Origin: CAVXTF01 sp963701375
GTDB lineage: Bacteria; Actinomycetota; Acidimicrobiia; Acidimicrobiales; CAVXTF01
NCBI GenBank assembly: GCA_963701375.1
Contig: CAVOZT010000001.1
Coordinates: 1 to 64,000 of the forward strand
Length of the DNA stretch: 64,000 nucleotides
Direction: 5' to 3'
Positions 25,564 through 34,050 of the stretch are shown piece by piece. The notes beneath the pieces were generated by a model that searched no databases, had not been told where the DNA came from, and saw only the letters and a program-made list of their open reading frames with translations. The translations under genes and the position numbers were made by a program. Positions within the stretch are counted from its first letter, which is position 1. Each line of letters opens with the position of its first letter.

Positions 25564-27564
25564 TCAGCTTCCCACGCCGGCGAGTCGAGCGAGTTCCGGT
25601 AAGAGCTTCGGCGCCAGGTATTGATCGCCGGCAAGAGTGGTGTGGACTCCGTCGGACGCGCGCACGGTAATACCGTCAATGGTCGAAGTGAATTGGCCCT
25701 GGGGATCGAGATAAGCACCGAGGGGAATGACGGTCACTACTCCAGGGTGCCGCGACGCGACGCTTGCGACGATGAGGTTGTACTCGTCTACACGAGCGGG
25801 ATCCGCCTCGGGCCAAAGTTGGCCGTCGGGTTGCTCGCCGTTCTGGAAGTAGGGAGAGGTGAACAGCGCCACTTTGGCCCCGGTGGCCGAGAAGATGGAG
25901 ACGGCTTTCTCGAGCTGTGACGTGACATAGGAGTCGAAAGCCGGGTCACCCAGGTGCTGCCACTGGCCATCGTAGAAGCGATTCATCGCTTCCCAATAGC
26001 CGGTCATGAGGCAGACAACCTTCGGCTTGTAGAACGTGACGTCGTTCTTCCACCACGTGGGCCACTGCGAGCAGTCCGGGAAGGGGTCACCAACCACGCC
26101 TTGGTCCTCCAACGGCAACGCGACCGAGATCCCGCAACCGACTACGCCGCGAGCGATGATCTTCAAATGGTCGGCCACTCCCGGTTTGGCCAGCCCGAAG
26201 AAAAGCACCAGCGAAGTCGAGTCGCCGAGTAAAAGGACAGGAACCAATGATCCGGGATCCGAGGTCCACTTCGAATAGTCGGTGAACGTCGGGCCGGGAC
26301 CGAGATCGGGCGCGCCCTTCGAGTTTGGCGTCGTCTGCGAAGAAGAATCGGACACGTTCGGGAAGGTGATCGCCTCGGCGCCTACCGGGGTTACCGTGCC
26401 AACGACGAGACCGATTGCACAAGCGACGGTCACGACAGGCGTGAAGACCCACGCTCGCCAGGAGGTGAAGGAGGCGCGGCGAACCGGCATCTCCACCAGG
26501 TAGTACGAGATGACGGCGGCGAAGAAGGTGGCGGCAACTCGAGCGACCAAGAGGTCGATACCGATGAGCCCGGTGCGGCCATGGTCGAGCACGACGATCA
26601 CTGGCCAGTGCCACAGATAGAGCGCATACGAGATCTTTCCGATGTACGCCAGGGGACGCGTGCCGAGGAGCCGGGCGAACGCAGAAGTCGGTGCCAGGAC
26701 AACGCCGAAGATCACCATCGCGGTGAAGGTGTCAGCGAGGAAATAACCTCCCCGATAGGGGAAACCGGAGCTCGACGTCAGTCTGGAAAACTCAAGTGCG
26801 AACCCGACGATTCCGAGAGCGCCGACGAAGGCGGCCACTGTTCGGCGAGACGATTGTCGAGCAGGCTCGCGGTTCGCGAGCACAAAAGCGAGTGTCGCTC
26901 CGATCAGAAGATCCTGTGCTCGTGTGTCGGTTCCGTAGTAGAGACGGCTCGGGTCCGTTCCCGGATGGTAGAGAATCGCCATTTCCACGGCGGAGCCCAC
27001 AGCGGCGACGAACGACAGAACGGCCAGCGCAGTATTTGAGCGCCGCAACTTCAAGAGGCCAAACACGATCAAGGGCCACAGCACGTAGAACTGCTCTTCG
27101 ATGGCAAGGCTCCAGGTGTGTAGCAGGGGCGACGGTGAGGCAGTCTGAGTGAAGTAACTCTGCCCGGTGAAGATCTGATGCCAGTTGGCGACGTAGAAGA
27201 GCGTCGCCAAACCATTCGCTCGTAATGTGGAGCGAGTGTCGAGTGGTGCAAGCAGCCATGCGTAGAGAGTGATTCCAACCAGCAGTAAGAACAGAGCGGG
27301 AAGCAGCCGCCGAGCCCGCCGCGCCCAGAAGGAACGCAGACGTATGGTCCCGGAGGACTGCCACTCCTTCAGGAGCAGGGAGCTGATGAGGTAGCCGGAA
27401 AGAACGAAGAACACGTTGACGGAGATGAAGCCCCCGTTTGCCCAAGCGAGGCCCAGGTGATTGGCCATGACACCGAGAATCGAAAGCGCTCGGATCCCAT
27501 CGAGACCGGGGGTGTATGCGAGCCGCGGCCTGCGAACTGCGGCACCAGCTGACGTCACGGTCAA
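25564..27564 (-). CDS. OafA/YrhL-like membrane acyltransferase with a C-terminal SGNH domain
   Basis: The 666-residue protein starts with the acyltransferase-3 signature GLDGIRALSILGVMANHL, has about ten transmembrane helices (residues 20-400) with HTWSLAIEEQFYVLWPL, and ends in an extracytoplasmic SGNH hydrolase-like domain (about 440-660) containing LLLGDSTSL and the Asp/His pair of DGVHTT. Such proteins acetylate cell-envelope glycans, passing the acyl group across the membrane to the SGNH domain. It overlaps the upstream membrane-protein gene by 4 bases (ATGA), so both are one envelope operon. Confidence 0.92.
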   Translation of the reverse strand: MTVTSAGAAVRRPRLAYTPGLDGIRALSILGVMANHLGLAWANGGFISVNVFFVLSGYLISSLLLKEWQSSGTIRLRSFWARRARRLLPALFLLLVGITLYAWLLAPLDTRSTLRANGLATLFYVANWHQIFTGQSYFTQTASPSPLLHTWSLAIEEQFYVLWPLIVFGLLKLRRSNTALAVLSFVAAVGSAVEMAILYHPGTDPSRLYYGTDTRAQDLLIGATLAFVLANREPARQSSRRTVAAFVGALGIVGFALEFSRLTSSSGFPYRGGYFLADTFTAMVIFGVVLAPTSAFARLLGTRPLAYIGKISYALYLWHWPVIVVLDHGRTGLIGIDLLVARVAATFFAAVISYYLVEMPVRRASFTSWRAWVFTPVVTVACAIGLVVGTVTPVGAEAITFPNVSDSSSQTTPNSKGAPDLGPGPTFTDYSKWTSDPGSLVPVLLLGDSTSLVLFFGLAKPGVADHLKIIARGVVGCGISVALPLEDQGVVGDPFPDCSQWPTWWKNDVTFYKPKVVCLMTGYWEAMNRFYDGQWQHLGDPAFDSYVTSQLEKAVSIFSATGAKVALFTSPYFQNGEQPDGQLWPEADPARVDEYNLIVASVASRHPGVVTVIPLGAYLDPQGQFTSTIDGITVRASDGVHTTLAGDQYLAPKLLPELARLAGVGS

Positions 27565-29192
27565 AGGATAGGTTTCCTGCCGATCGGGGGGTCGACGATA
27601 TGGTCGCCGTGCTCGTTAGTGGCGATCCCCGCGGCCTCCTTATCGTCACCCCTTATCCATCGGTAGAGGATGGCGGCGGTAGCGACAGCGGCGATCACGG
27701 GAAGAGGCCCGAGCTCGAATCCAAAACGTTCGTTCTCGCGGAATTCGACCAACGAGGTCGTCACAAATGAATAAAGCATCGTGAACCAGATGACGGCGAG
27801 GGCGACCGCCGTCGCCCTGTCGCGTCTTCGGAGCCGAAGAGCCACGATCGGCACTCCCAACAAGACGATTAGCCATTCCACCAACGTCACCCAGGAAACT
27901 TGCGTGAGGCTCGGCCCGCGCCCGGCGAAGAGCGCCAACAGAGCAGCATTCTCTTGATTGCTGATCTGGCCGAGGACAACGCCATCGTAGAGTCGCGTCC
28001 AGTGGTCGATCCTCTTCTCGTTCTCGTTAACGACGAAGTACTCATCGCCCGGCACGAACCACAGGGCCACGCCTTTGGCGACTGTGTCGACGTACCTTCC
28101 GGGCTCGGCCAAGATGAACGCGACGTCGTCGTGGAGGTAGAGCTCCGAGACCTTTATGTAGACCAGATTGTTGAAGTTCGTCGTCCCGTCTGACCGCATC
28201 GGTTCGTCGAGCGTGGGTATGCCGGTGTGGGGTAGGGAAGCCCATCGCGGGACGTATGAAGCCACTGGGGCAAAAGGGTCGATCTTGGCAATCGGCGTGA
28301 GCGTCCCGCGCTGGACCAATCGGTCCACGAGACCGGGCGGGGCCGACGAGAGCGTGGCTTGGGCAAGATTCATTCCGAGCCAGCTGCTCGTTGTGAAAGT
28401 CCCGAACTGTACGAAGTCCTTTAGATACCAGCCTCCGACGAGAATGACGGGAACGATGCAGACCACGACAACACTTCGCCATTGCCGGCGGAGTGCTAGC
28501 AGTAAGACGACGAGGACCACGACCAGCCACAAAGCCTGGTAGGTGCTGTCGAGCAGGATGACGATGGCCATGGACATCAGAAAGCTGAAGCCCCATCTTT
28601 TCTTCGTTGTTCGCAGAAAGCGCACGCAGCACAGAGCTGCAAGTGAGAGAAACGTTGCCGTCAGGTACTCGTAGGAATACCAGTGCTCGTAGAGGATGTT
28701 CGACGGCTCGATGATGAGAAGCACGGTCACGCAGAATGCGAGCAACCTCGGCACCGTCAGATCGACCATTGTTTGGTACACGCTCAGGACCAGGATCAGG
28801 CTGCATCCGACGAAGATCAGTTCCGCCACGCTCTCTTGCGAACCCGCGGGCAGCTTGAGCAGAAGTCCGGAAAGAAGATTGAAGAGCGGCGGCTGACTGT
28901 GGAGGTGCCAAATGCTAGACAGCAACTGAGTCTTGAGCAGATGCCTATCGAGAAGCTGCCACGGGTCAGAGATCGCCGGCCCGTTCAGCCGGGAGATATC
29001 GAATCGGACTCCGAAAGCGTAGGCGCCAAACCACGTGGCCACGTCTGCCGCGACCAGTGCAATGTAGGGACGCCAACGTTGTTTGGAGCCCCTAGGTGAG
29101 TGGCTGCGACTCTCATCGAGTGTCGCGGTGCGTCCCTCATCTGTTCTCGCGGTTTGCGCGAGTGGGACCGACACCGCAGCGAGTATAAGCAA
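27561..29192 (-). CDS. Multi-pass membrane protein, glycosyltransferase family 39-like (uncertain)
   Basis: About 543 residues with roughly ten hydrophobic helices. The first external loop has SIWHLHSQPPLFNLLSGLLL, reminiscent of GT-C/GT39 mannosyltransferase-like proteins that carry acidic or QPP motifs in their first loop, but the canonical first-loop DE pair is not clear. The start is uncertain: a TTG at 29192 opens the frame and a GTG at 29174 is also possible. The long extracytoplasmic stretch (about 270-400) precedes another helix pair. It likely works with the downstream acyltransferase on an envelope polysaccharide. The tRNA gene lies 61 bases away on the other strand. Confidence 0.65.
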   Translation of the reverse strand: MLILAAVSVPLAQTARTDEGRTATLDESRSHSPRGSKQRWRPYIALVAADVATWFGAYAFGVRFDISRLNGPAISDPWQLLDRHLLKTQLLSSIWHLHSQPPLFNLLSGLLLKLPAGSQESVAELIFVGCSLILVLSVYQTMVDLTVPRLLAFCVTVLLIIEPSNILYEHWYSYEYLTATFLSLAALCCVRFLRTTKKRWGFSFLMSMAIVILLDSTYQALWLVVVLVVLLLALRRQWRSVVVVCIVPVILVGGWYLKDFVQFGTFTTSSWLGMNLAQATLSSAPPGLVDRLVQRGTLTPIAKIDPFAPVASYVPRWASLPHTGIPTLDEPMRSDGTTNFNNLVYIKVSELYLHDDVAFILAEPGRYVDTVAKGVALWFVPGDEYFVVNENEKRIDHWTRLYDGVVLGQISNQENAALLALFAGRGPSLTQVSWVTLVEWLIVLLGVPIVALRLRRRDRATAVALAVIWFTMLYSFVTTSLVEFRENERFGFELGPLPVIAAVATAAILYRWIRGDDKEAAGIATNEHGDHIVDPPIGRKPIL

Positions 29193-29253
29193 GGCGATCG
29201 CCAGCCTCAGAGGCCGAGCTCAGCTTTGGCCAACTACACTCGCACGCCTGTCG

Positions 29254-29326
29254 GCCCCCGTAGCTCAGAGGATAGAGCGTCGGTTTCCTAAACCGTGCGT
29301 CGCAGGTTCGATTCCTGCCGGGGGCG
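29254..29326 (+). tRNA. tRNA-Arg (anticodon CCT)
   Basis: A 73-nt cloverleaf: acceptor arms GCCCCCG and CGGGGGC, D-arm GCTC/GAGC, anticodon loop TTCCTAA giving CCT (reads AGG), T-arm GCAGG-TTCGATT-CCTGC. CCA is not encoded. The first anticodon-stem pair (positions 27-43) is a T-T mismatch; the other pairs are Watson-Crick. It stands where ordinary genes give way to a mosaic accessory region. Confidence 0.95.
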
Positions 29327-29712
29327 CGAACGAAATCGGTCGGCGGACGGGAGCGCGGATAGAAGCTCACGACGACCTTCACCCTGAGCTGACTCACTTC
29401 GGTCCGCTACCCCGCACTGGTCATTCGAAGATTAGGCCCCGGAAAACCACACCCGAACGATGCTCTCCTACAAGACCACGACGCTTCTCTGTTGCACTGA
29501 CGTCACTTGATATAGCAAGACTCGACAACGTGTTCGTCCTCATAGCCGACGACGTGGTCCAGTACCTCAATCGTCACATGGACTCAGTGCGCACATTCGA
29601 CATCATCACCAATGTTGCGCCACCGCCGCCACGAAGGTTCATCGAGCTTCTGGCGGCCCACCCGCTGTATCCGACCATCCAGCTCGCCGGCTCGGTGTGA
29701 TCTGATACGTAT
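29327..29712. other. Gene-poor stretch between the tRNA and the nitrile hydratase
   Basis: I see no convincing gene in these 386 bases. The only open frame reading through is an extension of the tRNA strand with no recognisable domain. The position directly 3' of a tRNA would suit an old integration site, but I found no repeat of the tRNA 3' end further downstream. Confidence 0.5.
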
Positions 29713-30337
29713 GTGGATGGCATTCACGACATGGGAGGCCTGCAAGGATTCGGCCCGGTCGAAGTGGAAGCCGACGAGCCGGTGTTCCACTCCGATTGGG
29801 AGCGGCGGGCCGCCCGCCTGACCATCGGTGTCATGTTGGCCGGTCACTTGTCAGGCCGATTCCGGCATGCGATTGAGCGCATGGACCCCGCCTGGTATCT
29901 GGTTTCGCCGTACTACGAGCATTGGCTGACGGCAACGGCCACGGGTTTGGTGGAAGCCGATGTCCTCACCCAGCAAGAGCTCGATGACCGGTTGGGCGCA
30001 CCATTCGCGGTCGCCCGTCCGGTTCGCGCTCACCGGCTGGCCGAGCCGGGCGAGTCTCTGAGCGAGCACCGGTTCGTGGTGGGCGACCGCGTCCGACTAC
30101 GCGAGTGGCACCCGTTGGGACACACCCGCGCGCCTCGCTACGCTCAAGGCAGAGCGCGGCACCGTGGCCCGGCTCGACGGCGTGTTCTCGGTGCCGGATG
30201 TCGAGTACCACTGCGACCTCCGACGGAACGAACCGACCTACTCGGTGCGATTCGAGGCGTTGGAACTGTGGGGCGCTCCGGGCGACCCGGTCCACGTGGA
30301 CGTTTGGGAGAGCTACTTGGAGGTTGACAGTGAGTGA
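29713..30337 (+). pseudogene. Nitrile hydratase beta subunit, frameshifted
   Basis: GTG 29713 starts DGIHDMGGLQGFGPVEVE, the diagnostic N-terminus of nitrile hydratase beta subunits, followed by WYLVSPYYEHWLTATATGLVE and FVVGDRVRLREWHPLGHTRAPRY. There the frame is lost. The expected C-terminal part (LKAERGTVARLDGVFSVPD to VHVDVWESYLEVDSE) continues in another frame to the TGA at 30335-30337. One extra base at about 30142 (TAC-G-CTC) accounts for it; corrected length is 207 residues. The beta subunit structures the active site and binds the alpha subunit. The corrected stop overlaps the alpha start by 8 bases. Confidence 0.88.
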
Positions 30338-30926
30338 CCACCCTCACGACCACATGCTGCCTGGCACTCCGATAGAGCACCGCGTCGACGCCCTCGAAGG
30401 ACTGCTCGTCGAAAAGGGCATCGTGGACCCCGCTGCCATGCATGCGGTGATCGACCACTTCGAGAACAAGCTTGGTCCAATGAACGGAGCCCAAGTGGTC
30501 GCCAAAGCGTGGGTCGATCCCGACTACCGCGCCCGGCTGCTCGCCGATGGCACCGCAGCCATCAGCGAACTCGGCTTCGGCGGCGCCGAAGGCGACCACA
30601 TGGTCGTGCTAGAGAACACCCCAGAGGTTCACAACGTCATCGTGTGCACGCTGTGCTCCTGCTATCCGTGGCCCGTGCTCGGCTTGCCACCCGAGTGGTA
30701 CAAGAGCCCGCCCTACCGATCACGGATGGTCCGAGAACCGCGCGTCTTGCTGTCCGAAATGGGGTGCGCCGTGCCCGACGATATCGAGATCCGGGTTTGG
30801 GATTCCTCTGCCGAGGTCCGCTATCTGGTGCTGCCGATGCGCCCGCAAGGCACGGATGGGTGGTCGGAAGACGAATTGGTCGCGGTCGTCAGCCGGGACG
30901 CCATGATCGGAGTTGCCCGGCTTTAG
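30330..30926 (+). CDS. Nitrile hydratase alpha subunit, cobalt type
   Basis: GTG 30330 gives 198 residues. VIVCTLCSCYPWPVLGLPP contains the metal site C106-T-L-C109-S-C111; Thr after the first Cys and Tyr after the last mark the non-corrin cobalt type, whereas the iron type has CSLCSCT. The enzyme hydrates nitriles to amides; Cys109 and Cys111 are normally oxidised to sulfinic and sulfenic acids. The order beta-alpha is also typical of cobalt enzymes. No activator or cobalt chaperone gene, which normally follows, is visible in the 170 bases downstream, nor an amidase nearby. Confidence 0.93.
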   Translation: MSDHPHDHMLPGTPIEHRVDALEGLLVEKGIVDPAAMHAVIDHFENKLGPMNGAQVVAKAWVDPDYRARLLADGTAAISELGFGGAEGDHMVVLENTPEVHNVIVCTLCSCYPWPVLGLPPEWYKSPPYRSRMVREPRVLLSEMGCAVPDDIEIRVWDSSAEVRYLVLPMRPQGTDGWSEDELVAVVSRDAMIGVARL

Positions 30927-31096
30927 TCCGCGGCCGAGTTGGCTCAAGCGGTCACGGCTGCTGCCATGTCGACCGACTCCGGGACTTCGACCACACGTTG
31001 AGCCTTTTTGAACAGGGGTGAGTACCCTGGAGAAAGAGGTCCGATCACAGAATCGACCGGGCGGGTCTTGATCGTCCGCCTGGCGATAGCACCGTC

Positions 31097-31921
31097 ATGG
31101 GAGTGAAGAGGGCGGCCGTGGAGCAGGTTAGAAGCCGCGTCCTGGACAAATGGCGTGGCCTGACGAGAACGTTGTCGCGCTCTACTGCAGGCAGGAGAAC
31201 GACGCTGGCGAACGTCAGCGGGCTTCTCGCACCTCTTGCGGTGGCAGCTGCACTCGCCCCTGCTCGGGAGTCGCTGGTAGACACGGCATCCGCACTGATC
31301 CTTGTCGCTGTGATCGCGTCCATAGCGATCTTCGGGAACCGTGTGTCGGGTTTTCTGGCTTCGGCCTCATCGGGACTTTGGTTCGACTTCTTCTTGACAC
31401 GCCCTTACGAGCGTCTTGCCATCAGCCATCGAGCTGATCTCGAGACGACTATCAGTTTGTTCCTGGTAGGGCTCATAGTGACAGAGCTCGCGGCACGCGG
31501 TCGCCATCACCGGCAGGTTGCGCTCGAAGAAGCCGACTATGTCGCACTGATCCACCAGTTGGGAGAGATGGTCGCGCTCGGCGAACCTGCGACTCATGTG
31601 CTGGAACGTGCGACCGACGAGCTGATGCATTTGTTGCATCTCCGCCGCTGTGCTTACGAGTCTGGTCAACCTAAGCCGCACCGCACGACGATCACGCCGG
31701 AAGGAGAGGTCATCCACGGCGGCTATCTCTGGGGTGTTTCGACCATGGGCCTGCCGGGTTCAGAGCTTGACTTGCCGGTTCATTTCGGTGGCCGTGTGCT
31801 TGGTCGCTTCGTGCTCGTCCCGACGCCCGGATGGCCGATCGAATCCGAGAGGATGATCGTCGCTGTTGCGATTGCCGGTCAGGTCGGTGCTGCTCTCGCG
31901 ACCCGTGCACGAATCGCCTGA
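31097..31921 (+). CDS. KdpD-like DUF4118 membrane sensor domain protein lacking a kinase
   Basis: The 274-residue protein has an N-terminal basic segment, then four closely spaced helices (about 38-135) of DUF4118 type. These contain SGFLASASSGLWFDFFLTRPYERL, which closely resembles the membrane region of KdpD sensor kinases. A GAF-like cytoplasmic part follows (about 150-274). There is no HisKA or ATPase domain and no adjacent kinase or regulator. It may be a stand-alone sensor or accessory subunit, or a truncated kinase; the clean stop and preserved frame favour a genuine short protein. Confidence 0.8.
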   Translation: MGVKRAAVEQVRSRVLDKWRGLTRTLSRSTAGRRTTLANVSGLLAPLAVAAALAPARESLVDTASALILVAVIASIAIFGNRVSGFLASASSGLWFDFFLTRPYERLAISHRADLETTISLFLVGLIVTELAARGRHHRQVALEEADYVALIHQLGEMVALGEPATHVLERATDELMHLLHLRRCAYESGQPKPHRTTITPEGEVIHGGYLWGVSTMGLPGSELDLPVHFGGRVLGRFVLVPTPGWPIESERMIVAVAIAGQVGAALATRARIA

Positions 31922-32100
31922 TCAACCCCCGCCGTCATCTGATCTTGCCCCACCAAAGTGGCTATTGCTCACCTGTGCTCCGGTGCGACGCCAGCCGGGC
32001 AATATGTGGCTCACTTCAGGTAATTACTAAGTAAGTCGGCGTGACCGATGCGTTCGTGACGCTGCGTTGGAGCGGCCTCCGCCTCGAACCTATTCTGGCG

Positions 32101-32125
32101 CGATCGCCCGCCATTCGGGCGATCG
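32101..32125. promoter_or_regulatory. Perfect 10-bp hairpin upstream of the secreted protein
   Basis: CGATCGCCCG, loop CCATT, CGGGCGATCG. The stem is perfect and ends 29 bases before the ATG at 32155. No T-run follows, so it is not a standard terminator. It could be a 5'-UTR structure or a protein-binding site. Confidence 0.55.
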
Positions 32126-32154
32126 TAGAACCAGGATTCGGTTGGAGGAATGAC

Positions 32155-32880
32155 ATGCTGAAGAAACAGATCAGAGACTCATCGAAACGCCAGTCGCGGT
32201 TGAAGGTGAACCTCCGTCCATCACCGGCAACAGCTATTTCAATAGTGGCGCTTCTCGTCGCTCTCTCGGGGTCCGCCTACGCCGCGACCGGTGGCAACTT
32301 TATCCTCGGCGGTGCCAATACGGCTTCGAAAGTCTCCTCGCTGGCGAACAAGAAGGGCACAGCCCTCAGCTTGTCTTCGATGGCGGGAACCCCGTCGTTG
32401 ACGGTAAACAGTGCGGTTCAGGTGCCGAACCTCAATGCCAGCCTGCTCGGTGGCTCCCCGTCATCTTCGTTCGTGATGGGCGGCGGAACGATGGTGTCAG
32501 GCACCCAAACGGTAACGAGCGGGAACAAGGCGAACATCGTGAGCACCCCCGACAACAGCTTCACTCTGCAAGGGGAGTGCGATCCGTTCGGCAAGAATTC
32601 GGGCGCAGCCATCCTTGTGGTCAACAACAGCCAGCAGTCCCTGCAAGTTGACATCCTTCTGGATACCTACGGTAATAACTTCATAAGCGGTGGCGCACTG
32701 ACGATCCCTGCCGGGAGTGGCAGCGCCATGTTGCCGGCCAACGACACCACCGGAGGCGGCATTGTGTTCATGCAGGGAGTGTCCGGATCCCGGATCCTGA
32801 CCATGACGGCCAGCGCGACCTACACCTCCGGAAGCCCGAATACGTGCGTCACGACAGCAGAGATCACCTCGAGCGTCTGA
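32155..32880 (+). CDS. Secreted protein of unknown function
   Basis: ATG 32155 follows TTGGAGGA at 32142-32149; the longer frame to 32041 would cross the hairpin and is rejected. The 241-residue protein has a positively charged start, a hydrophobic segment (TAISIVALLVALSGSAYA) with a plausible cleavage after AYA, and a mature part rich in Ser, Thr, Asn and Gly (ILGGANTASKVSSLANKKGTALSLSS). I associate this N-terminal arrangement with actinobacterial surface proteins of unknown role. Two Cys (QGECDPFG and PNTCVTT) may form a disulfide. Confidence 0.75.
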   Translation: MLKKQIRDSSKRQSRLKVNLRPSPATAISIVALLVALSGSAYAATGGNFILGGANTASKVSSLANKKGTALSLSSMAGTPSLTVNSAVQVPNLNASLLGGSPSSSFVMGGGTMVSGTQTVTSGNKANIVSTPDNSFTLQGECDPFGKNSGAAILVVNNSQQSLQVDILLDTYGNNFISGGALTIPAGSGSAMLPANDTTGGGIVFMQGVSGSRILTMTASATYTSGSPNTCVTTAEITSSV

Positions 32881-32986
32881 AACCTGACATCAATGGCCGC
32901 GGCCACCCGACACGCTGGTGTTGGGTTGTCGACGTACACTTAAACCTGGCGAGTCGTAACGATCGGGTTCACTACCATGGTGTTCC

Positions 32987-33187
32987 GTGCTTGCTCTCAC
33001 CCATCATGCGGGCGTCACCATCGCGGAAGTCGGATTCCTCTTGATCCTGTTCGCCGGTGTCTGGCTCGTCGCCGCCGAAATCCCGTGGTTCAAGATTCCG
33101 TCGGCGAGAAGGATCGTCGCAGGCATCGCGCTGACTTTCGCTGGCCTGCTACTCATCATCGCCACGCACTGGGGTCACTTCGGCTGA
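32987..33187 (+). CDS. Small two-helix membrane protein
   Basis: A 66-residue protein from GTG 32987 with two hydrophobic helices (about 12-29 and 43-59) separated by a short loop with Trp and basic residues (EIPWFKIPSARRI). No family recognised. Compact coding structure and two clear helices make it likely real. Confidence 0.55.
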   Translation: MLALTHHAGVTIAEVGFLLILFAGVWLVAAEIPWFKIPSARRIVAGIALTFAGLLLIIATHWGHFG

Positions 33188-33328
33188 GGCAGAGCCCGAA
33201 TCCAAACCAGGCTAACCATCCGGGATGTGCGTAACCCACTAATCCCCGACAACGGCCCTACGGCCGACGCCGCATGCTCGTTGAACCGATTCGCCTCTCG
33301 GATATACCGCCGCAGGACCGTCATCGAC

Positions 33329-33952
33329 TTATCGCCCGCGGCGTCGCCCGGTGCCGTTAAACATGGCGGCGTGCAGCGCTTCTGAGGCGATGTCGGAGGC
33401 GGCAACGGTGTCGCCGTCCAGCTCGCCGATGAGTTGCTGCCAGGTGGCGTGACTTGTCATGGTGAACGCAAGAGCGACGGCGGTGGGCACCGCGATGTCG
33501 AGCAAGCCCGTATCTTCGGCGTGAGCGACGACCTGAGCTACAACCTGGCGACGCCACGCACGAATGGCGCGGATCTGTTCTTCTAACCCGGGGAAGCCTC
33601 GCAGCGACAGTAGAGCTGCCAGGCGCGCTCCCATCGTCGCGTACCGTCCGTAGTAGGCGGCCACGATGTGGCGAAGCTGTTCGGCGGGGTCGGTGTCCGG
33701 CACCGTTACCGCCTCGACAGCTGCCCGGGTTTGGGCCGCATGGTGGGAGAACGCTGCGCCGAGAAGCGTTTCTCGGTTCGGGAAGTGGTTGTAGAGGGTC
33801 CGCAGCGACAGGTCGGCTCGCATGGCAACGCCCTGGAGGGTGATGGGCTCTCCGCTCGCCGCCACGATCTCGTCGAGGGCGGCTTCGATGATTCGCTGGC
33901 GAGTAGCAGCGGTGGTGGCCGACCGCTTATCCATCGAGTACGTGCGGGGCAT
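33329..33952 (-). CDS. TetR-family transcriptional regulator
   Basis: ATG 33952 starts 207 residues. The N-terminal helix-turn-helix reads RQRIIEAALDEIVAASGEPITLQGVAMRADLSLRTLYNHFPNRETLLGAAF (residues about 18-68), the TetR pattern. The ligand domain is all-helical with no recognisable effector. It is divergent from the intradiol dioxygenase, and a palindrome in the 98-bp gap (33976-33993) is the likely operator, so it presumably represses that gene and itself until an aromatic metabolite binds. Confidence 0.9.
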   Translation of the reverse strand: MPRTYSMDKRSATTAATRQRIIEAALDEIVAASGEPITLQGVAMRADLSLRTLYNHFPNRETLLGAAFSHHAAQTRAAVEAVTVPDTDPAEQLRHIVAAYYGRYATMGARLAALLSLRGFPGLEEQIRAIRAWRRQVVAQVVAHAEDTGLLDIAVPTAVALAFTMTSHATWQQLIGELDGDTVAASDIASEALHAAMFNGTGRRRGR

Positions 33953-33975
33953 CGCTGACACAATAGTCTATTTAC

Positions 33976-33993
33976 ATGCATGACTGCATGCAT
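33976..33993. promoter_or_regulatory. Palindromic operator ATGCATG-ACTG-CATGCAT
   Basis: Perfect 7-base arms with a 4-base spacer, in an AT-richer patch between the TetR gene and the dioxygenase. It begins 24 bases before the TetR ATG and lies about 57 bases from the dioxygenase start, well placed to control both. Confidence 0.75.
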
Positions 33994-34050
33994 TAAAGTG
34001 AGTCGGAAAGCTGAGCCGCCAAAGGGCACTGGGAGATGCGGGAGGAAGAC

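Noticed and set aside
29083..29700. 205-codon plus-strand frame crossing the tRNA
   Set aside because: It includes the whole tRNA and has no domain; read-through only.
30927..31096. A nitrile hydratase activator gene behind the alpha subunit
   Set aside because: None of the forward frames gives more than about 25 residues or a recognisable motif.
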